A stretch of DNA of 64,000 bases from the NCBI RefSeq assembly GCF_001281525.1, contig NZ_LGCI01000011.1, positions 209,979-273,978 of the forward strand. Reading direction: 5' to 3'. Under the pieces are notes generated by a model, which did not search any database, was not told where the DNA came from, and saw only the letters and a program-made list of their open reading frames with translations. Below, piece after piece: positions 9,713 through 18,677 of the stretch. This DNA comes from Lysinibacillus macroides. GTDB lineage: Bacteria; Bacillota; Bacilli; Bacillales_A; Planococcaceae. The position numbers and the translations under genes are program-made. How positions within the stretch are numbered: the stretch's first letter is position 1; each line of letters starts with the position of its first letter.

Positions 9713-10999
9713 ATGGATAGAATGAAAGAAGTCGATGTATTGATGGAAAAAGCCATATTAGTGGGCGTTAATATACGAAATGATGAGCATTTCGAGTATT
9801 CAATGGAGGAGCTGCAAAACTTAGCAGAGGCTTTGCATGTAGAAGTAGTTGGAGTTGTGACACAGAATTTAGAGCGTGTTACACCATCTCATTATGTGGG
9901 CACAGGTAAAATAGAGGAGATTAAAAATTTCTATGAGGAAGCGCAAGCAAATCTTGTCATTTTTAATGATGAGCTATCTCCTTCGCAAATTCGTAATTTA
10001 GAGCGTGATTTAGCGGCAAAGGTGATTGACCGCACGATGCTAATTTTAGATATTTTTGGGCGACGCGCAAAAACCCGTGAGGCACAGATGCAGGTGGAAT
10101 TAGCACAGCTACAATATATGCTGCCGCGTTTAGTGGGCTTGCATGCGTCTCTAAGTCGTCAGGGTGGAGGAACTGGAGGCGGCTTTAAAAACCGGGGTGC
10201 TGGTGAAACGAAGCTTGAGCTGGATCGACGAAAAATTGAGGACCAGATTGCAAAGATAAAGAAAGATCTTGAGCATGTCCAAGAGCAACGCGACACACAG
10301 CGGAAACAGCGCCGTAAAAATGCATTGCCCATTGTCTCAATTGTAGGTTATACAAACGCTGGGAAATCAACAATCATGAACCAGCTACTTACACAAATTG
10401 GACAAGAGGAGCATAAACAAGTCTTTGAAAAGGATATGCTCTTTGCCACACTGGAAACCTCTGTACGTCAAATAGAGCTACCTGATAAAAAGACTTTTCT
10501 ATTAACAGATACAGTCGGTTTTGTCAGTAAATTACCGCATCATTTAGTAAAGGCATTTCGCTCTACATTAGAAGAGGCACGAGATGCAGACCTTTTACTT
10601 CATGTTGTCGATGTTTCAAATGCTGAGCATGGCTTTATGATGGATGTAACAAATGAAACATTAAAAGCTGTTGGTGTTGAAGCCATTCCAACTGTTTATG
10701 TCTACAATAAGGCTGATATAGCGAATGTGCCGTATCCTGTAGTCAGCGGTGATAATATTTGGATTTCCGCCAAGCAAGGGATAGGTTTAGAGGAGCTCTT
10801 ACAGCTAATCCGTCAGCATATCTTCTCTGATTATGTCACATGTGAAATGTTAATACCCTATGACCAGGGCAATATTGTTTCCTATTTGAATGAGCATGCC
10901 TCTGTGCATCAAACAGCATACGAAGAGAATGGTACATGGCTTTCACTTGAGCTAAAGCAAGCAGACTACAGAAAATATCAACACTATGTTGTGAACTAA
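9713..10999 (+). CDS. hflX: Ribosome-associated GTPase HflX
   Basis: 428 residues: an N-terminal HflX subdomain with the glycine-rich G-G-G-T-G-G-G-F loop (about 155-163), a coiled-coil linker (about 170-200), then the G domain with Walker A G-Y-T-N-A-G-K-S-T near 212, D-T-V-G-F near 266 and N-K-A-D. HflX binds the large ribosomal subunit and splits stalled ribosomes under stress. The ATG at 9713 is chosen over the TTG at 9707, because GGGAGG (9701-9706) abuts the latter. Monocistronic. Confidence 0.93.
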   Translation: MDRMKEVDVLMEKAILVGVNIRNDEHFEYSMEELQNLAEALHVEVVGVVTQNLERVTPSHYVGTGKIEEIKNFYEEAQANLVIFNDELSPSQIRNLERDLAAKVIDRTMLILDIFGRRAKTREAQMQVELAQLQYMLPRLVGLHASLSRQGGGTGGGFKNRGAGETKLELDRRKIEDQIAKIKKDLEHVQEQRDTQRKQRRKNALPIVSIVGYTNAGKSTIMNQLLTQIGQEEHKQVFEKDMLFATLETSVRQIELPDKKTFLLTDTVGFVSKLPHHLVKAFRSTLEEARDADLLLHVVDVSNAEHGFMMDVTNETLKAVGVEAIPTVYVYNKADIANVPYPVVSGDNIWISAKQGIGLEELLQLIRQHIFSDYVTCEMLIPYDQGNIVSYLNEHASVHQTAYEENGTWLSLELKQADYRKYQHYVVN

Positions 11000-11044
11000 A
11001 CAAAGGAGCTGTCTGAAAAGTCATTTTGAGATAGCTCCTTTGTC
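11000..11044 (+). terminator. Hairpin directly after hflX
   Basis: Long inverted repeat (ACAAAGGAGCTGTCT with AGATAGCTCCTTTGT) immediately after the stop. It lacks a clear T-run, so it may be a stabilising hairpin or attenuating structure rather than a full intrinsic terminator. Confidence 0.5.
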
Positions 11045-11078
11045 ACCACTATAGAAGTACCTAATTTTAATGGAAGTT

Positions 11079-11126
11079 TAGGCTGACTAGAAAGAGCTTT
11101 CTTTCTAGTCAGCCTTCTTTATTTTT
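11079..11126 (+). terminator. Second hairpin terminator after hflX
   Basis: A 15-bp stem (AGGCTGACTAGAAAG with CTTTCTAGTCAGCCT) around a short loop, followed by a T-rich tail. Confidence 0.8.
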
Positions 11127-11470
11127 GTGAAAGAAATAACAAAGAAATCATTAAATAATGTCTTGGCCTTTGCTTGTTCGTAGGGAATAAAATTTATACT
11201 TGTGGATAACTTAAACATATTAGCGTATTTGATTTTAAAAAAATGATAGGAGTTCATAATTACTCTCTATTATAGTATAAATAGGTTAAATTTGTATAAA
11301 GAGTTGTAAATCTGATTTTTTTATATTTTAGAATAATTTGATGACTGCGTAACATTTTTTCTTTAGGAAAGAGTAAGAAAACTTAGATATATCAAAGGAT
11401 AAAATAATTACCTAAATAATCAATCGGAATTTATAGAAAAATGATAAATTTTCAACATTTTTAAAAACTC
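11127..11470. other. AT-rich intergenic stretch, no gene seen
   Basis: No ORF with a ribosome binding site on either strand. The DNA is very AT-rich; it leads into the promoter of the peptide transporter. A weak CodY-like 15-mer near 11449 has four mismatches and was not accepted. Confidence 0.6.
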
Positions 11471-11535
11471 TTGCGAAAGTTTATAAAAGACTTTAGTATG
11501 ATGAAACAAAGTTTTTTACCCTTAAAATAGGGTAA
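11471..11535 (+). promoter_or_regulatory. SigA-type promoter and leader inverted repeat of the POT gene
   Basis: -35 TTGCGA (11471-11476), 17-nt spacer, -10 TAGTAT (11494-11499). Just downstream, at 11516-11535, TTACCCT and AGGGTAA form a 7-bp inverted repeat around 6 nt, placed where a repressor operator or leader hairpin would sit. Confidence 0.55.
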
Positions 11536-11584
11536 TTATATTTTTGTGAAATAATTATATTAAAAAATCAGGAGAGGGTATTAT

Positions 11585-13072
11585 ATGTCTAGTAAAGATG
11601 AAGTGGTAAAATCCGTCCCTCAAAAGGGCTTTGTTGGACACCCTAAAGGGCTCTTTACTTTATTTTTCACAGAATTTTGGGAACGTTTCTCCTATTATGG
11701 GATGCGCGCCATTCTTATTTTCTTTATGTATTATGAACTCAATGAAGGTGGCTTAGGCTTAGAGCGAGGAACAGCGAACTCGATTATGGCCATTTACGGT
11801 TCACTTGTTTATATGTCTGGTATTATAGGTGGCTGGATTGCTGACAGAATTTTAGGAACACGTAGAACTATTTTTTATGGTGGCGTATTAATTATGGTCG
11901 GTCACTTACTGTTAGCACTGCCAGGTGGTGTGACGATGCTCTTTGCCTCAATGGCATTTATCGTTATGGGAACTGGTTTGTTAAAACCAAATGTTTCAAG
12001 TATTGTTGGGGACATTTATGCGGAAACAGATAGTCGTCGTGATGCTGGTTTTTCAATTTTCTATATGGGTATTAATATGGGCGCGTTTATTGCACCATTT
12101 ATTGTCGGAACAATTGGACAAAAGTACAGCTTCCATCTTGGCTTCGGCTTAGCAGCGCTTGGGATGCTAATTGGTTTAATAATTTATAAATTAACTGAGA
12201 AAAAATATTTAGGCTTAGCAGGGTTGCAAGTAAATAACCCCTTAAAGCCTGAAGAGCGCAAAAAAATCTTTACACAATTTGGGATTGTAGCGTTACTTAT
12301 TGTGCTTCTAGGGATTATAGGTATTAAAACAGGTACATTAACCATGAATGTATTTAGTTTAATCATTACGACTTTAGGTGTGGTAATTCCCACTGTGTTT
12401 TTTATCTATATGTATCGTAGTAAAAAAACAACAAAGGATGAAAAATCACGCCTGCTTGCTTACATTCCATTATTTTTAGCAGCGGTTATGTTCTGGGCTA
12501 TTCAAGAGCAGGGGGCAACAATTTTGGCAACCTATGCAGATGAACGCACACAATTAAGCATTGGCAATTTCCAGCTTCAATCTTCGTGGTTCCAATCGTT
12601 GAATCCATTATTTATCATCACATTGGCACCTTTATTTGCGATGCTATGGTTAAAATGGGGAAATAAGCAACCTACAACACCGCGTAAGTTTTCCTATGCG
12701 TTATTCTTTGCAGGTTTATCATTCTTAGTTATGATGATTCCGGCACATTTATCTGGTGGGGAAACATTGGTGAGTCCATGGTGGTTAGTGCTGTCATTCT
12801 TCTTGGTCGTTGTTGGAGAGTTATTACTATCACCAGTTGGTTTATCTGCTACGACAAAACTAGCACCACAAGCCTTTGCGGCACAAACAATGTCATTATG
12901 GTTTTTAACAAGCGCCGCAGCACAAGCTATTAATGCACAGCTTGTAAGGGTCTATGAGGTAGTAAGTGAGTTTACTTATTTTGGCTTTTTAGGGTCACTA
13001 TCCATTGTGATTGGCATTATTTTATTAATCATTTCACCGATTATTTCAAAAGCGATGCGAGGCATTAACTAA
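11585..13072 (+). CDS. POT-family proton-dependent di/tripeptide transporter
   Basis: 495 residues, about 14 helices. POT/PTR2 signatures are present: F-W-E-R-F-S-Y-Y-G near residue 30, G-G-W-I-A-D-R-I-L-G-T-R-R near 78 and F-Y-M-G-I-N-M-G near 155. It belongs to the DtpT group, importing di- and tripeptides with protons. GGAGAGGG lies 6-8 nt before the ATG. Monocistronic with its own promoter and terminator. Peptide uptake fits an organism living on amino acids, as does the amino-acid cluster downstream. Confidence 0.92.
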   Translation: MSSKDEVVKSVPQKGFVGHPKGLFTLFFTEFWERFSYYGMRAILIFFMYYELNEGGLGLERGTANSIMAIYGSLVYMSGIIGGWIADRILGTRRTIFYGGVLIMVGHLLLALPGGVTMLFASMAFIVMGTGLLKPNVSSIVGDIYAETDSRRDAGFSIFYMGINMGAFIAPFIVGTIGQKYSFHLGFGLAALGMLIGLIIYKLTEKKYLGLAGLQVNNPLKPEERKKIFTQFGIVALLIVLLGIIGIKTGTLTMNVFSLIITTLGVVIPTVFFIYMYRSKKTTKDEKSRLLAYIPLFLAAVMFWAIQEQGATILATYADERTQLSIGNFQLQSSWFQSLNPLFIITLAPLFAMLWLKWGNKQPTTPRKFSYALFFAGLSFLVMMIPAHLSGGETLVSPWWLVLSFFLVVVGELLLSPVGLSATTKLAPQAFAAQTMSLWFLTSAAAQAINAQLVRVYEVVSEFTYFGFLGSLSIVIGIILLIISPIISKAMRGIN

Positions 13073-13078
13073 CGTTAT

Positions 13079-13122
13079 GATGTAAGTATGGTCTTCACGA
13101 AGACTAGACTTACATCTTTTTT
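13079..13122 (+). terminator. Terminator after POT transporter
   Basis: GATGTAAGT paired with ACTTACATC, an inner GTCTTC/GAAGAC stem, then six Ts. Confidence 0.85.
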
Positions 13123-13276
13123 ATGTTGTTATAAACTCATCAGCCATTAAAATTTGGCATGAATATTATATTTTAAGTAGTTATTTTGCTGAATAAGGGT
13201 ATAAGTTTTTATGTAGAACATTATTATTTTCGTTATAATAATCTTAATAATATGAAAATTCAGGGGGATGAACGTC

Positions 13277-14425
13277 ATGAAAGAAGAGTTGAATCGTTTA
13301 AGGCCAAGGTTAATGGAGATTTTTGCACATTTACATGCCTATCCAGAGATTAGCTGGCATGAGATAGAAACAACCAATTATATATTCAATTTATTGACAC
13401 AAGAAGGGTTTTCTCCTCAACGTTTTAAAAATTCTACAGGGCTTTATGTTGATGTCGGACATGGGACACCAAAGGTAGGATTACGAACAGATATCGATGC
13501 CTTATGGCAGGAGGTTGATGGTACTTTTCGGGCAAACCATTCCTGTGGACACGATGGACATATGACAATGGCCATTGGTACGCTATTACTTTTAAAGGAG
13601 CAAAAATCATCATTTAATGGAACAATCCGTGTTATTTTCCAGCCTGCTGAAGAAAAGGGAACAGGGGCATTAGCTGTTTTAGAAGAAGGCGTGATTGATG
13701 ATTTGGACTTTTTATTTGGTGTTCATGTAAGACCTGTTCATGAACTGGAGGATGGTACATACTGTGCTGCCTTATATCATGGAGCTTCTCGTTTACTTGA
13801 AGGAGAAATTATTGGAGAGGATGCTCATGCTGCAAGACCACATCTTGGTGTCAATGCAATTGAAGTCGGTGCAACCATTATTGAAGACCTACGAACAATT
13901 CACACAGACCCAATGGTTCCTGTCTCTATTAAAATGACAAAATTCCAAGCTGGGGGAGAATCAGGCAATATAATTCCTGGCAATGCCTCGTTTACAATTG
14001 ATATACGTGCACAGCAAAATAATGTAATGGACGATTTAGCACAAGGAGTAAAGCGTGTTATTGATTCTGCTAAGATTTTGCATAAGGTGCAAATCGATTT
14101 ACGCACCGTAGCAAATATCGTGGCGGCTGAGGTTGATGCAAGTGCACAATATATTATGGAGCAGGCAATTATACAGGCAGCAGGATTATCAAATTTAAGA
14201 AAGCCTGTACACACACCGGGAGGAGAGGATTTTCATCACTATGCAGTAAAGAGACCTCGTGTGAAAACGACCATGTTAGGCTTAGGCTGTGGCTTAACAC
14301 CAGGGCTACATCATCCAAAAATGAGATTTAAACAGGCTAGACTTGTTACAGGTGTTGAAATTCTTACCAAAGCAGTGTTGTTAGCGTTAGAATCAGGAGG
14401 ACATACGAAGGAGGCGTCGGCATAA
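13277..14425 (+). CDS. M20-family amidohydrolase, probable N-acyl-L-amino acid deacylase
   Basis: 382 residues. The M20D zinc-peptidase pattern is visible: S-C-G-H-D-G-H (ligands, about residues 89-95), P-A-E-E-K-G (catalytic Glu and bridging ligand), A-H-A-A-R-P-H, and a late G-G-E-D-F-H-H. The family removes N-acyl groups from amino acids. It heads an operon with a GNAT gene and an NSAR-like enolase, the same trio described for Geobacillus kaustophilus, where the M20 enzyme hydrolyses N-succinyl-L-amino acids. Start 13277 is preferred over the ATG at 13268, since the latter overlaps the GGGGGATG Shine-Dalgarno region. Alternative role: generic aminoacylase. Confidence 0.85.
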   Translation: MKEELNRLRPRLMEIFAHLHAYPEISWHEIETTNYIFNLLTQEGFSPQRFKNSTGLYVDVGHGTPKVGLRTDIDALWQEVDGTFRANHSCGHDGHMTMAIGTLLLLKEQKSSFNGTIRVIFQPAEEKGTGALAVLEEGVIDDLDFLFGVHVRPVHELEDGTYCAALYHGASRLLEGEIIGEDAHAARPHLGVNAIEVGATIIEDLRTIHTDPMVPVSIKMTKFQAGGESGNIIPGNASFTIDIRAQQNNVMDDLAQGVKRVIDSAKILHKVQIDLRTVANIVAAEVDASAQYIMEQAIIQAAGLSNLRKPVHTPGGEDFHHYAVKRPRVKTTMLGLGCGLTPGLHHPKMRFKQARLVTGVEILTKAVLLALESGGHTKEASA

Positions 14426-15249
14426 TGTTAGAAAAAGTGCGTATTCATAAAATCATGACACCTATAGAGATTGCAGAAGTACAAAAGCTAAATGCTGAGA
14501 TATGGGGAACTCAGGCTATACCCTCCCATCAACTATTGGCTGCTGTACAAAATGGTGGCTTAGTACTGGGTGCTTATTTAGAAGAACAGCTTATTGGCTT
14601 TAACTATTGCTTTGTTGGCTACCAGGATGAAGAAATGTACTTACATTCACACATGATTGGTGTAGAGAAAGCATATCGTGAACAAGGTGTAGGTGAGTTA
14701 TTGAAGCACGCACAACAAGAATATGCAAAAGAGCATGGCTTTCAATTAATTCGTTGGTTAATTGATCCACTAGAAGCGCATTTAGCTAATCTAGCATTTT
14801 TCAAGCTCAATACCATTAGTTATCACTATAATATAGATTATTATGGCGCGCTACAGGATGATTTTAATGAAGGGCTCCCTTCTGATAGACTCGTTGTTGA
14901 ATGGTGGATTGAACGTGAACGAGGGACAGATAGCTTGGATGAACTAGAGGAACTTGCACAGGAAATTGTACCATGGACATTAACGGTGGATGGCTTGCCT
15001 GTGCTTGATGTGGATAATACGTTTCAACTAAACCAATCCTTTTACAGAGATGCCTATTTATTGCCAATACCTCAATATTTACAGAAAATGAAAGTCGAGA
15101 GCCCAAAGCTTGCAGAGGATTGGCGCTATAAGGTACGAACAATTTTAACAACATTATTCAATCAAAATTATGCAATTGTACGCATGAAAAAGCACCCTGA
15201 ATATGTCCATAGCTATCTATTAGTCAGACGCTCCTTATTAGCTTTATAA
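14425..15249 (+). CDS. GNAT acyltransferase, candidate D-amino acid N-succinyltransferase
   Basis: 274 residues. The GNAT acyl-CoA-binding motif is visible in V-E-K-A-Y-R-E-Q-G-V-G-E (about residues 81-92), followed by a helix and a C-terminal extension of about 120 residues beyond the basic GNAT core. Its start overlaps the M20 stop by one base (TAATG), so translation is coupled. Between an N-acyl deacylase and an NSAR-like racemase it probably supplies the N-acyl (succinyl) group. Acyl donor and amino-acid specificity are inference from the Geobacillus pathway. Confidence 0.82.
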   Translation: MLEKVRIHKIMTPIEIAEVQKLNAEIWGTQAIPSHQLLAAVQNGGLVLGAYLEEQLIGFNYCFVGYQDEEMYLHSHMIGVEKAYREQGVGELLKHAQQEYAKEHGFQLIRWLIDPLEAHLANLAFFKLNTISYHYNIDYYGALQDDFNEGLPSDRLVVEWWIERERGTDSLDELEELAQEIVPWTLTVDGLPVLDVDNTFQLNQSFYRDAYLLPIPQYLQKMKVESPKLAEDWRYKVRTILTTLFNQNYAIVRMKKHPEYVHSYLLVRRSLLAL

Positions 15250-15271
15250 TAAAGAGTAGGGAGTGACTACT

Positions 15272-16390
15272 GTGAAATTAACAGAAATAACATTGAGGCA
15301 CTTAAAAATGCCGATGAAAGCACCATTTACAACGAGCTTCGGTACAGTTGCTGAAAAAGAGCTGTTATTAATAGAGGCAATGGATGAATCAGGTATAACA
15401 GGATGGGGAGAAACAGTTGCTTTTGTAGCACCTTGGTATACAGAGGAGACAGTAAAGACAACATGGCATATGTTGAAGGATTTTTTAATACCCCTCTTGT
15501 TACATAAAGAGATCAAGCATCCTGATGAGGTATCTGCATTGTTTGCGTCTATTCGCCGAAATTGCATGGCAAAAGCTTCGATCGAAGGTGCTGTATGGGA
15601 TATTTATGCCCAACAAACAAAGCAATCTCTTGCACAGGCTTTAGGCGGAAACAAGCAACGCATTGAGGTGGGAGTAAGTGTAGGTATCCAATCATCTACG
15701 GCTAAATTAATCGATCAAATAAAGGAACATATGCATAATGGCTATAAACGGGTGAAGATAAAAATTAAGCCTAATCATGATGTTGAGGTGGTACGAGCTA
15801 TACGTACTGAACTACCAGACATTCCTTTAATGGTTGATGCTAATTCAGCTTATACATTGAACGATATAAAGATATTGCAGCAACTTGATGCCTATAATTT
15901 ATTAATGATTGAACAGCCGTTAGCGACTGACGATATTGTTGACCATGCAACATTGCAAAAGCAGCTACAAACGTCTATTTGTCTCGATGAAAGCATTACG
16001 TCCGTGGAAGATGCCAGAAAGGCTATTGAGCTTGGCAGCTGTGGTGTCATCAATATCAAGATTGGACGAGTAGGTGGCTTAACAGAGGCAAAACGGATTC
16101 ATGATTTATGTCAGAACAACAATATTCCTGTTTGGTGTGGTGGTATGCTGGAGGCGGGTATCGGACGAGCACATAATATTGCCCTAACATCGCTTAGTAA
16201 TTTTGTTTTGCCTGGGGATACTGCGGGCTCAAGCCATTATTGGTATGAGGATATTATTGTACCTGAAGTAAAGGCAATAAGCGGCTATATTGATGTGCCG
16301 CAATCAGCGGGTATTGGTTATGCACCTAATCGAGCTGTTATTGATAAACTAACAATTAGTACAGAGGTTTATCGATCATCAACCATATAA
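15272..16390 (+). CDS. Enolase-superfamily N-succinylamino acid racemase / o-succinylbenzoate synthase-like
   Basis: 372 residues, muconate-lactonising subgroup. Catalytic features align: K-I-K-I-K near 161-165 (Lys acid/base), metal ligands in M-V-D-A-N (about 188), M-I-E-Q-P (about 213) and L-D-E-S (about 238), and the second Lys in I-N-I-K-I-G (about 263). MenC-type enzymes of Bacillales can be o-succinylbenzoate synthases, racemases or both. No menaquinone gene is nearby while acyltransferase and deacylase genes are, so racemase activity is favoured. GTG at 15272 is chosen over GTG 15263 because the latter lies within the Shine-Dalgarno region. Confidence 0.85.
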   Translation: MKLTEITLRHLKMPMKAPFTTSFGTVAEKELLLIEAMDESGITGWGETVAFVAPWYTEETVKTTWHMLKDFLIPLLLHKEIKHPDEVSALFASIRRNCMAKASIEGAVWDIYAQQTKQSLAQALGGNKQRIEVGVSVGIQSSTAKLIDQIKEHMHNGYKRVKIKIKPNHDVEVVRAIRTELPDIPLMVDANSAYTLNDIKILQQLDAYNLLMIEQPLATDDIVDHATLQKQLQTSICLDESITSVEDARKAIELGSCGVINIKIGRVGGLTEAKRIHDLCQNNNIPVWCGGMLEAGIGRAHNIALTSLSNFVLPGDTAGSSHYWYEDIIVPEVKAISGYIDVPQSAGIGYAPNRAVIDKLTISTEVYRSSTI

Positions 16391-16408
16391 AAACGAGGAG
16401 AGAACTGC

Positions 16409-17464
16409 TTGAAAAAAAGCTTGCAAATCGGTGGTGCCTATGTAGGAATTATCGTTGGTGCAGGATTTGCCTCTGGACAGGAGATTATTCTGTATTTTAC
16501 AAGCTTTGGTCTTAAAGGGGTCTACGGTGCATTATTAGCGGCTTTTGGCTTTTCACTTGTTGGTATGTGCATTGCTCAGGTTAGCTCAAGGTTACGCACA
16601 ACATCCCATAAGGATTTGATTTATCAAATTTCCGGGAATTTTATGGGCTTTTTATTAGACCTTCTATTATCAATTTTCTTATTTGGGGTTGCGGTCATTA
16701 TGTTTGCTGGGGCAGGAGCGACCTTTCAACAAATGTTTGCATTACCAGTTTGGCTAGGGAGTATATCTATGGTTGTGTTGACTGTAGCGACGGTTATGTT
16801 GAATGTGAAAAGCATTATTAATATAATCGCGCTTGCCACACCATATTTGTTAACAATTGTATCCATTATTGCTATCTACGCAATTGCTACGATGGATCTT
16901 ACTTTTGCGGAGCAGGCAGTTATTGCACAGCAGGCTCAAATTAGCACGAATAGCTGGTGGCTTACTGCATTATTATATATGTCCTTTAATATAGGAGTGA
17001 GCTTTTCTCTCCTCACGGTGATGTGTGGAGCAGTACGCAATGATAAGGTGGCTGGAATAGGTGGCATTATCGGCGGCATTTTGTTAGGTGCGCTAATTTT
17101 GCTTATTCATTTATCATTGCTAGCAAAAATGAATATTGTCATTGGGTTAGATATTCCAATGCTAGCATTAGCAAATGAAATTCATCCAATCGTTGGACTG
17201 TTGATGACACTTTCTCTTTTAGGCATGATTTATAATACTGCGGTGGGCATGCTCTATTCGTTTATAGTGAGATTTATTGAACCTAGTAAATCGCATTTTA
17301 AACGAGCTGCTATTGTTATAGGAGGTCTAGGCTTTCTAGCAAGTCTGGTAGGTTTTACAACGCTTGTTTCAAAGCTTTATGCTGTGATGGGTTATGTAGG
17401 GCTAGTGTTAATTATCTTTATTGTTGGAGCATGGATAAGAGGAATAAAAAAATCGGATGGTTAG
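16409..17464 (+). CDS. YkvI-family membrane protein, putative transporter
   Basis: 351 residues with about ten hydrophobic helices and an APC/LeuT-like opening (I-G-G-A-Y-V-G-I-I-V-G-A-G-F-A-S-G-Q-E), matching the remembered N-terminus of B. subtilis YkvI. Start is TTG with GAGGAGA 7 nt upstream. It is the last gene of the amino-acid operon (18-nt gap), followed by a strong terminator. Import of the amino acid processed by the three enzymes is a reasonable inference; the family has no firm substrate that I know of. Confidence 0.75.
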   Translation: MKKSLQIGGAYVGIIVGAGFASGQEIILYFTSFGLKGVYGALLAAFGFSLVGMCIAQVSSRLRTTSHKDLIYQISGNFMGFLLDLLLSIFLFGVAVIMFAGAGATFQQMFALPVWLGSISMVVLTVATVMLNVKSIINIIALATPYLLTIVSIIAIYAIATMDLTFAEQAVIAQQAQISTNSWWLTALLYMSFNIGVSFSLLTVMCGAVRNDKVAGIGGIIGGILLGALILLIHLSLLAKMNIVIGLDIPMLALANEIHPIVGLLMTLSLLGMIYNTAVGMLYSFIVRFIEPSKSHFKRAAIVIGGLGFLASLVGFTTLVSKLYAVMGYVGLVLIIFIVGAWIRGIKKSDG

Positions 17465-17466
17465 TA

Positions 17467-17510
17467 AAAGGTAGTTGAGAAAATTCGTTTGTTCTCAGCT
17501 ACCTTTTTTT
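17467..17510 (+). terminator. Terminator of the D-/L-amino acid operon
   Basis: AAAGGTAGTTGAGA paired with TCTCAGCTACCTTT, then a T-run. Confidence 0.88.
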
Positions 17511-17599
17511 GAATGATAAATTAATTAACGTTGAAAGGCTAACGGAATTACGGAGATTTTGTCGATAATACGTCTTTTTAAGAAATTCTTAAATAAAGC

Positions 17600-17681
17600 G
17601 AGAATAATTCTCATTTGTTGGTTGACTGAGAATAAAAACATGCTTATAATGAGAATCGTGAGTAATGATAATCATTTTCAC
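17600..17681 (+). promoter_or_regulatory. Promoter of siderophore uptake operon with two Fur-box-like sites
   Basis: -35 TTGACT (17622-17627), 17-nt spacer, -10 TATAAT (17645-17650). Upstream at 17600-17612 is the perfect palindrome GAGAATAATTCTC; downstream near 17663-17681 is AATGATAATCATTTTCA, containing the palindrome AATGATAATCATT. Both resemble the Fur consensus (TGATAATNATTATCA). Further GAGAAT/TGAGAAT half-sites overlap the promoter (for example at 17628 and 17650). Repression by Fur under iron sufficiency is inferred. Confidence 0.8.
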
Positions 17682-17726
17682 TAAAAGTACGTTACACACA
17701 AAAATGAAATCTACCGGGGATTACAT

Positions 17727-18677
17727 ATGAAAATAAGATATCTTTTAACAGCAACGATTGTGCTGTCTATTGTGTCACTATTTATCGGTGTAGCCGATAT
17801 TAAACCAAGTGATCTATTAGACTTCCACTCAGAAGAAACGAGACTGTTTTTAATTAGTCGTGTACCTAGGCTTGTAGCAATTTTGCTGGCAGGTGCAGGT
17901 ATGAGTATTGCTGGTTTAATTATGCAAAGCTTAAGTAGGAATAAGTTCGTATCGCCAACAACAGCGGGTACTTTAGATGCCACTAGATTAGGTGTTTTGA
18001 TTTCGATGATGTTTTTTACAAATGTCACGTATTTTCAAAAAATTTCCTTCGCTTTCATATTTGCTTTAGCCGGCACACTATTATTTATGCAAATATTAAA
18101 TCGAATTAAGTTTAAAGATGCGATCTTTATACCACTTATTGGCTTAATGTACGGAAATATTTTATCGTCGGTTACAACATTTTTTGCGTATAAGGCGAAT
18201 ATTATCCAAAACATTTCTGCATGGTTACAAGGAGATTTCTCATTAATCATGAAAGGTCGCTATGAACTGTTATACATAAGTGTACCAGTACTTATTTTAG
18301 CTTACATTTATGCAAATCGCTTTACAGTGGCTGGAATGGGCGAAGATTTTGCTAAAAACCTTGGGCTTTCCTATAAATTTGTGATGAACTTTGGGTTAGT
18401 ATTAGTAGCGCTGATCTCAACAACAGTGGTGCTGACAGTTGGCTTAATACCTTTTCTTGGTTTGATCATTCCGAATATTATTTCACTGTTTAAAGGTGAT
18501 AATTTAGCAAAAACATTGCCGCATACAGCATTGCTTGGCATGTCCTTCTTGTTATTCTGTGATATTTTAGGGCGCGTACTTATCTTCCCTTATGAAATAC
18601 CAATTAGTATGACGGTTGGTGTTATCGGAAGTGCGATCTTCCTATTCATGCTGTTTAGGGGGAGAGCATATGCGTAA
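17727..18677 (+). CDS. yclN: Ferric-siderophore ABC permease (FecCD family, YclN-like)
   Basis: 316 residues, about nine helices, FecCD/BtuC fold. The G-A-G-M-S-I-A-G-L-I-M-Q-S-L-S-R-N segment near residue 57 is the characteristic permease motif, and G-L-I-P-F-L-G-L-I-I-P-N near 245 is the coupling region. First gene of a four-gene uptake operon; in B. subtilis YclNOPQ imports petrobactin and its catecholate precursor. Specificity here is by homology and gene order only. Confidence 0.87.
   Translation: MKIRYLLTATIVLSIVSLFIGVADIKPSDLLDFHSEETRLFLISRVPRLVAILLAGAGMSIAGLIMQSLSRNKFVSPTTAGTLDATRLGVLISMMFFTNVTYFQKISFAFIFALAGTLLFMQILNRIKFKDAIFIPLIGLMYGNILSSVTTFFAYKANIIQNISAWLQGDFSLIMKGRYELLYISVPVLILAYIYANRFTVAGMGEDFAKNLGLSYKFVMNFGLVLVALISTTVVLTVGLIPFLGLIIPNIISLFKGDNLAKTLPHTALLGMSFLLFCDILGRVLIFPYEIPISMTVGVIGSAIFLFMLFRGRAYA

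Noticed and set aside
11449..11463. CodY-like box upstream of the POT transporter
   Set aside because: Four mismatches to the 15-bp consensus in AT-rich DNA, expected by chance.
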